Source: Erwinia sp. SLM-02
GTDB taxonomy: Bacteria; Pseudomonadota; Gammaproteobacteria; Enterobacterales; Enterobacteriaceae
Direction of reading: 5' to 3'
DNA: 64,000 nt
Assembly: GCF_037450285.1 (NCBI RefSeq)
Contig: NZ_JAQISN010000004.1
Span: 1 to 64,000, forward strand
Program-made: the position numbers and the translations under genes
Shown: one piece after another, positions 60,760-64,000 of the stretch
Numbering within the stretch: position 1 is the first letter of the stretch
Layout: each line of letters begins with the position of its first letter
Notes under the pieces: generated by a model
Seen by the model: only the letters and a program-made list of their open reading frames with translations
Databases searched by the model: none
Told to the model about the DNA's origin: nothing

Positions 60760-62037
60760 ATGAGTACGCTTCAGACCGAAAACGCAGTAACCACATCTCA
60801 ACAACACCGCCCCGATACGGCCCCGCAGGGCGTGCCCGGCTATCCGCGTCCGGCGCAGCCCGCGCATATTATCCAGAGCGATGAAGAGGCGATCCGCGTG
60901 GCTACCGAACTGGCCGCGCAGTTTGTTCTCACCGCCGCCGAGCGCGATCGCGACCGCATCCTGCCGATTACCGAGCTGGACGCGTTTTCCCAGAGCGGGC
61001 TGTGGTCGATCAACGTGCCGAAGCGCTTTGGCGGCCCGGAAGTTTCCTACGCTACGCTGGCGAAGGTGGTGCAGATCATTGCCGCCGCCGATCCGTCCAT
61101 TTCGCAGATCTCCCAAAACCATCTGGGCGTGGTGGCGGCGATCCGCACGGTCAGCGATGAAGCACAGCAGCGCGAACTGTTTGCTCAGGTGCTCAGCGGC
61201 GTGCGCTTCGGCAATGCTTTCTCTGAGTTCGGCAGCAAGCGCGCGGCGGATTTCGAAACCCGCTTCGTTGATGACGGCGATCATGTGCGGGTGAGCGGCA
61301 AAAAATTCTACTCCAGCGGCGCGCTGCTGGCGCATCTGGTACCGATTGTGGCGCTGGATGACCAGGGACGGGCGTGGTACGCCATTGCCGACCGCGATGC
61401 CCCGGGTCTGACGGTGATCGACGACTGGTCCGCCTTCGGTCAGCGCACCACCGCCAGCGGCACCGTGCTGCTGGATAACGTGCGGGTGCCGAAAACCCAT
61501 CTGGTTCCCGGCTATAAAGGTTATGAAGCCCCCAGCGCCGACGGCGCGATTTTCCAGATCGTGCAGGTGGCGATTGATTCCGGCATCGCCGAAGCGGCCA
61601 TCAACGAAACCATCCGCTTCGTGCGCGAGAAATCGCGTCCGTGGGTGGACAGCGGGCTGGATCGCGCGTCCGACGATCCTTATACCATTCAGCGCGTGGG
61701 CGATCTGACCCTGCGGCTGCACGCCGCCGAGGCGCTGCAGGAAAAAGCGGGTCTGTGGATCGACCGCGCGGTAGCCGAGCCCACGGCGGAGAACGTGGCA
61801 AAAGCGCAGATTGCCGTGGCGGAAGCCAAGGTGCTGAGCACCGAGATCGCCATCGAGGCAACCAACCGCCTGTTCGAACTGGCGGGAACTCGTTCCACCC
61901 TCGCCGAGCACAACCTCGACCGCCACTGGCGTAACGCCCGTACCCACACGCTGCACGATCCGGTGCGCTGGAAGTACGCGATCCTCGGCAACTATGCGCT
62001 GAACGGGGTCAATCCCCCGCTGCACGCCTGGAGCTGA
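60760..62037 (+). CDS. SfnB-family flavoprotein (acyl-CoA-dehydrogenase-fold monooxygenase)
   Basis: Cytoplasmic protein of 425 residues with the acyl-CoA dehydrogenase fold. The N-terminal helical domain (LPITELDAFSQSGLW, GGPEVSYATLAKV), the middle beta domain (SGKKFYSSGALLAH, DDWSAFGQRTTASGTV) and the C-terminal helical domain (GTRSTLAEHNLDRHWRNART) resemble SfnB and DszC. These relatives act in sulfone and thiophene sulfur metabolism as reduced-flavin-dependent oxygenases; no flavin reductase is encoded here. It lies between the transporter ATPase and the binding-protein gene, so the imported compound is probably its substrate. Exact chemistry unknown. Confidence 0.83.
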   Translation: MSTLQTENAVTTSQQHRPDTAPQGVPGYPRPAQPAHIIQSDEEAIRVATELAAQFVLTAAERDRDRILPITELDAFSQSGLWSINVPKRFGGPEVSYATLAKVVQIIAAADPSISQISQNHLGVVAAIRTVSDEAQQRELFAQVLSGVRFGNAFSEFGSKRAADFETRFVDDGDHVRVSGKKFYSSGALLAHLVPIVALDDQGRAWYAIADRDAPGLTVIDDWSAFGQRTTASGTVLLDNVRVPKTHLVPGYKGYEAPSADGAIFQIVQVAIDSGIAEAAINETIRFVREKSRPWVDSGLDRASDDPYTIQRVGDLTLRLHAAEALQEKAGLWIDRAVAEPTAENVAKAQIAVAEAKVLSTEIAIEATNRLFELAGTRSTLAEHNLDRHWRNARTHTLHDPVRWKYAILGNYALNGVNPPLHAWS

Positions 62038-62077
62038 TGGTTTCGCCGGACAAAAATAATTCGACTCATAACAGGGC

Positions 62078-63412
62078 ATGAAAATGATAAAAATGAAGGT
62101 GATATCGCTTACCCGGCTTCTCGTCGGGGTTACGCTGCTGCTGGCGCAGCTCTCGCTCAGCGCCAGGGCGGATGAACAGTATTTCCCGCTACAGAGCTAT
62201 CGCGTCGGCCCCTATGCCGCCGCCGGCAGCGGCTTCTTCGGCGGGTTTATTGACTACTTACAGCTGATCAATCAGCGTGACGGCGGAGTTAACGGCGTTA
62301 AGCTTACCTGGGACGAGTGTGAAACCCAGTACGAAGTGGAGCGCGGCGTGGAGTGCTATAAGCGGCAGAAAAGTCGCCCCGGTGTTGCCGCGTGGAACCC
62401 GCTTTCGGTGGGCATTGCCTATGCGATGATCGATGACGTCACCCGCGATAAAACGCCGCTGATTACCATCGATCATGGCCGCACCGACTCGACCGACGGC
62501 CGCGTCTTCCCGTATGTTTTCCCGCTGCTGCTTAACCCGTACAGCGAAACGTCGGGGATCATCAAATTTATCGGCACCCGTCTGGGCGGTCTGGACAAGC
62601 TGCAGGGTAAAAAAATTGTCGTGCTGTACCACGGTTCGCCGTATGGCAAGGAAACCATCCCGATCTTCGAGCTGCTGGCGAAAAAATACGGCTTTGAAGT
62701 ACAGCAGATTGAAGTGCCGCACCCGGGCAATGAACAGCAGTCGCAGTGGCTGACCATTCGCCGGGCAAAACCGGATTATGTGGTGCTGCGCGGCTTTGGC
62801 GTGATGAACCCGGTGGCGCTGAAAACCGCGCAGAAGGTCGGTTATCCGGCGGACCATATTATCGGTAACGTCTGGTCTAACTCAGAAGAGGACGTGATCC
62901 CGGCGGGTAACGCAGCGAAGGGTTATATTGCGCTGACCACCCAGGCATCCGGCTCGGTGTATCCGGTGGTCAAAGAGATTATTGATAAGGTGTACGGTGC
63001 CGGTAAGGGCAATCTGCAGGATCGGAAACGCATCGGCAGCGTCTATCATAACCTCGGCATTGTTAACGGCATTCTGAACGTTGAGGCTATCCGCATCGCG
63101 CAGCAGAAGTTTGGCCACCGCACGCTGACCGGCGACGAAATCCGCTGGGGCTTCGAGCATCTGCAGCTTGACGCTGCCCGCGTGGAAGCGCTGGGCGCGA
63201 AAGGCCTGTTCCACTCGATTAACGTGACCTGTGAGGACCACGAAGGCCAGGGCCGCGTAACCTTCCAGCAGTGGGACGGCAGCCAGTGGAAAGTGATAAG
63301 CGACTGGATTTCACCGGACTGGGCGCTGCTGCGGCCAATCATTGAGAAATCCGCCAGCGCTTACGCGAAGGAAAATAATATTACGCCGCGTAACTGCCAG
63401 GCTGAACAGTAA
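62078..63412 (+). CDS. ABC transporter periplasmic binding protein (LivK/Peripla_BP_6 type)
   Basis: Periplasmic protein of 444 residues, longer than LivJ/LivK (about 370). A signal peptide (MKVISLTRLLVGVTLLLAQL, cleavage near LSARA/DEQ) is followed by a type 1 periplasmic fold with YRVGPYAAAGSGFFGGFIDY, RDGGVNGVKLTWDECETQYE and ITIDHGRTDSTDGRVFPYVF. Cysteines in the mature part (DECETQYE, VECYKR, VTCEDHE, RNCQAE) could form disulfides. An ATG two codons downstream (62084) fits the ribosome binding site slightly better. It is the last gene of the operon and the likely receptor for the substrate of the SfnB-like enzyme. Confidence 0.86.
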   Translation: MKMIKMKVISLTRLLVGVTLLLAQLSLSARADEQYFPLQSYRVGPYAAAGSGFFGGFIDYLQLINQRDGGVNGVKLTWDECETQYEVERGVECYKRQKSRPGVAAWNPLSVGIAYAMIDDVTRDKTPLITIDHGRTDSTDGRVFPYVFPLLLNPYSETSGIIKFIGTRLGGLDKLQGKKIVVLYHGSPYGKETIPIFELLAKKYGFEVQQIEVPHPGNEQQSQWLTIRRAKPDYVVLRGFGVMNPVALKTAQKVGYPADHIIGNVWSNSEEDVIPAGNAAKGYIALTTQASGSVYPVVKEIIDKVYGAGKGNLQDRKRIGSVYHNLGIVNGILNVEAIRIAQQKFGHRTLTGDEIRWGFEHLQLDAARVEALGAKGLFHSINVTCEDHEGQGRVTFQQWDGSQWKVISDWISPDWALLRPIIEKSASAYAKENNITPRNCQAEQ

Positions 63413-63425
63413 TTATTGAGGAAAC

Positions 63426-63452
63426 CCTGCATTAACAGTCCGTTAATGCAGG
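63426..63452. terminator. Hairpin between the binding-protein gene and mnmE
   Basis: CCTGCATTAAC, loop AGTCC, GTTAATGCAGG: a perfect eleven-pair stem in the 76-base gap between convergent genes. No T-run follows on either strand, so its termination strength is uncertain. Confidence 0.55.
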
Positions 63453-63488
63453 TCAGTAAATGCTCACTTAATGGCTGGCTTGTGACCG

Positions 63489-64000
63489 TTACTTACCAAT
63501 ACAGAAGCTGGAGAAAATCCTTCCCAGCAGGTCGTCGGAGCTGAATTCTCCGGTGATTTCACTCAGACTTTGCTGCGCCAGGCGCAGCTCTTCCGCCAGC
63601 AGTTCACCGGCCCAGGCTCCCAGTAATTGATGTTTGCCCTGCTGCAAATGCTCTGCCGCCAGTTCCAGAGCCTGAAGATGTCGGCGACGGGCCAGGAATC
63701 CCCCTTCCATATTGCCCGAGAAGCCCATGCTGGCCTTCAGATGCTCGCGCAGCACGTCCACGCCTTCGCCGGTGCGGGCGGAAAGGCGAATAAGTGAGTG
63801 ACCGTTTACTTCCGTAATGCCCAGCGTTTCACCGGTCATATCGGCTTTATTACGCACCACGGTGATCGGCAGCGCTTCAGGCAGGCGGGCAATAAAGTCC
63901 GGCCAGATCTCCGCAGGCCCGGTTGCGCCGGTGGTGGTGCCGTCGACCATAAACAGCACGCGGTCGGCCTGTTCGATCTCTTTCCAGGCACGTTCAATGC
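63489..64000 (-). CDS. mnmE: tRNA modification GTPase MnmE (TrmE), C-terminal part
   Basis: Partial gene; the open frame continues past the right edge, so only the last 170 or so residues are present. Visible parts are the GTPase-domain end IERAWKEIEQADRVLFMVDG, with the G4 motif VRNKAD and the G5-like SARTGEG, then the C-terminal helical domain ending in the conserved CIGK, whose Cys is needed for modification. It works with MnmG (23461-25350) on U34 of tRNA. In E. coli, mnmE is likewise a few genes from yieE. Confidence 0.97.
   Translation of the reverse strand, partial: IERAWKEIEQADRVLFMVDGTTTGATGPAEIWPDFIARLPEALPITVVRNKADMTGETLGITEVNGHSLIRLSARTGEGVDVLREHLKASMGFSGNMEGGFLARRRHLQALELAAEHLQQGKHQLLGAWAGELLAEELRLAQQSLSEITGEFSSDDLLGRIFSSFCIGK

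Noticed and set aside
60742..62079. Minus-strand open frame (445 codons) opposite the SfnB-like gene
   Set aside because: It sits opposite a gene with clear family motifs and good spacing in an operon. The antisense product resembles no family I know.

Overview
The window is chromosomal DNA from a gamma-proteobacterium of the order Enterobacterales, most likely an Erwinia-like member of the Erwiniaceae. Gene order largely follows the Escherichia coli oriC region: rrn promoter / hsrA / rbsRKBCAD / kup / ravA-viaA / asnC / mioC / oriC / mnmG-rsmG / atpIBEFHAGDC / glmUS / pstSCAB-phoU / yieH / adeP / yieE / mnmE. The Erwinia lean rests on two accessory loci: an ovothiol synthase (OvoA), a family whose best-studied bacterial member is from Erwinia tasmaniensis, and a palEFGHKQ-palR sucrose-isomer operon like the one described in Erwinia rhapontici. 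I cannot resolve the species.

Layout. 1-420: rrn P2 and P1 promoters and leader; the rRNA operon itself lies off the left edge, on the minus strand. 0.4-7.6 kb: hsrA and the complete ribose operon, with two RbsR-type operators upstream of rbsD. 7.8-12.6 kb: a segment inserted between rbsD and kup, which are neighbours in E. coli. It has an AT-rich pair (a cholesterol-oxidase-like flavoprotein and a microcin-like peptide gene sharing one terminator) followed by ygiW-qseBC. 12.7-17.8 kb: kup and ravA-viaA. 17.8-22.3 kb: ovoA where asnA would be expected, then asnC, then an orphan TpsB outer-membrane transporter between asnC and mioC. 22.5-26.1 kb: mioC, oriC with five DnaA boxes and three 13-mers, mnmG, rsmG. 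26.9-33.9 kb: the nine-gene ATP synthase operon behind an 817-base non-coding gap. 34-43.4 kb: glmU, glmS, a secreted HExxH protein, and the Pho-box-controlled pst-phoU operon. 43.6-53.6 kb: an MFS carrier, the pal operon, its LysR regulator and an orphan PTS EIIB gene. 53.7-56.7 kb: yieH, adeP (with a PurR box) and yieE. 57.2-63.4 kb: an operon of a branched-chain-amino-acid-type ABC transporter (LivGHMF and a binding protein) enclosing an SfnB-family flavoprotein. 63.5 kb to the end: the 3' part of mnmE.

How the parts work together. The conserved genes cover ribose uptake, potassium uptake, chromosome initiation, tRNA/rRNA modification, ATP synthesis, amino-sugar precursor synthesis and phosphate uptake. 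The accessory loci look like niche functions. The pal genes should import and split sucrose isomers, but neither the isomerase gene palI nor palZ is present. The Liv/SfnB operon looks like uptake and oxidation of an organosulfur compound. It is preceded by a sigma-54-type promoter and two inverted repeats placed like activator sites.

The most notable observations are: (i) the Liv/SfnB operon with its sigma-54 architecture; (ii) a bipartite element (a 14-mer, an 8-base spacer and a T-N11-A box) repeated upstream of both palE and the orphan EIIB gene, suggesting one PalR regulon; (iii) a microcin-like precursor with a double-glycine-type leader and no visible immunity or export genes; (iv) ovoA and an orphan tpsB inserted next to oriC. 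Functional assignments come from reading the sequence and recalled family knowledge; no searches were run.
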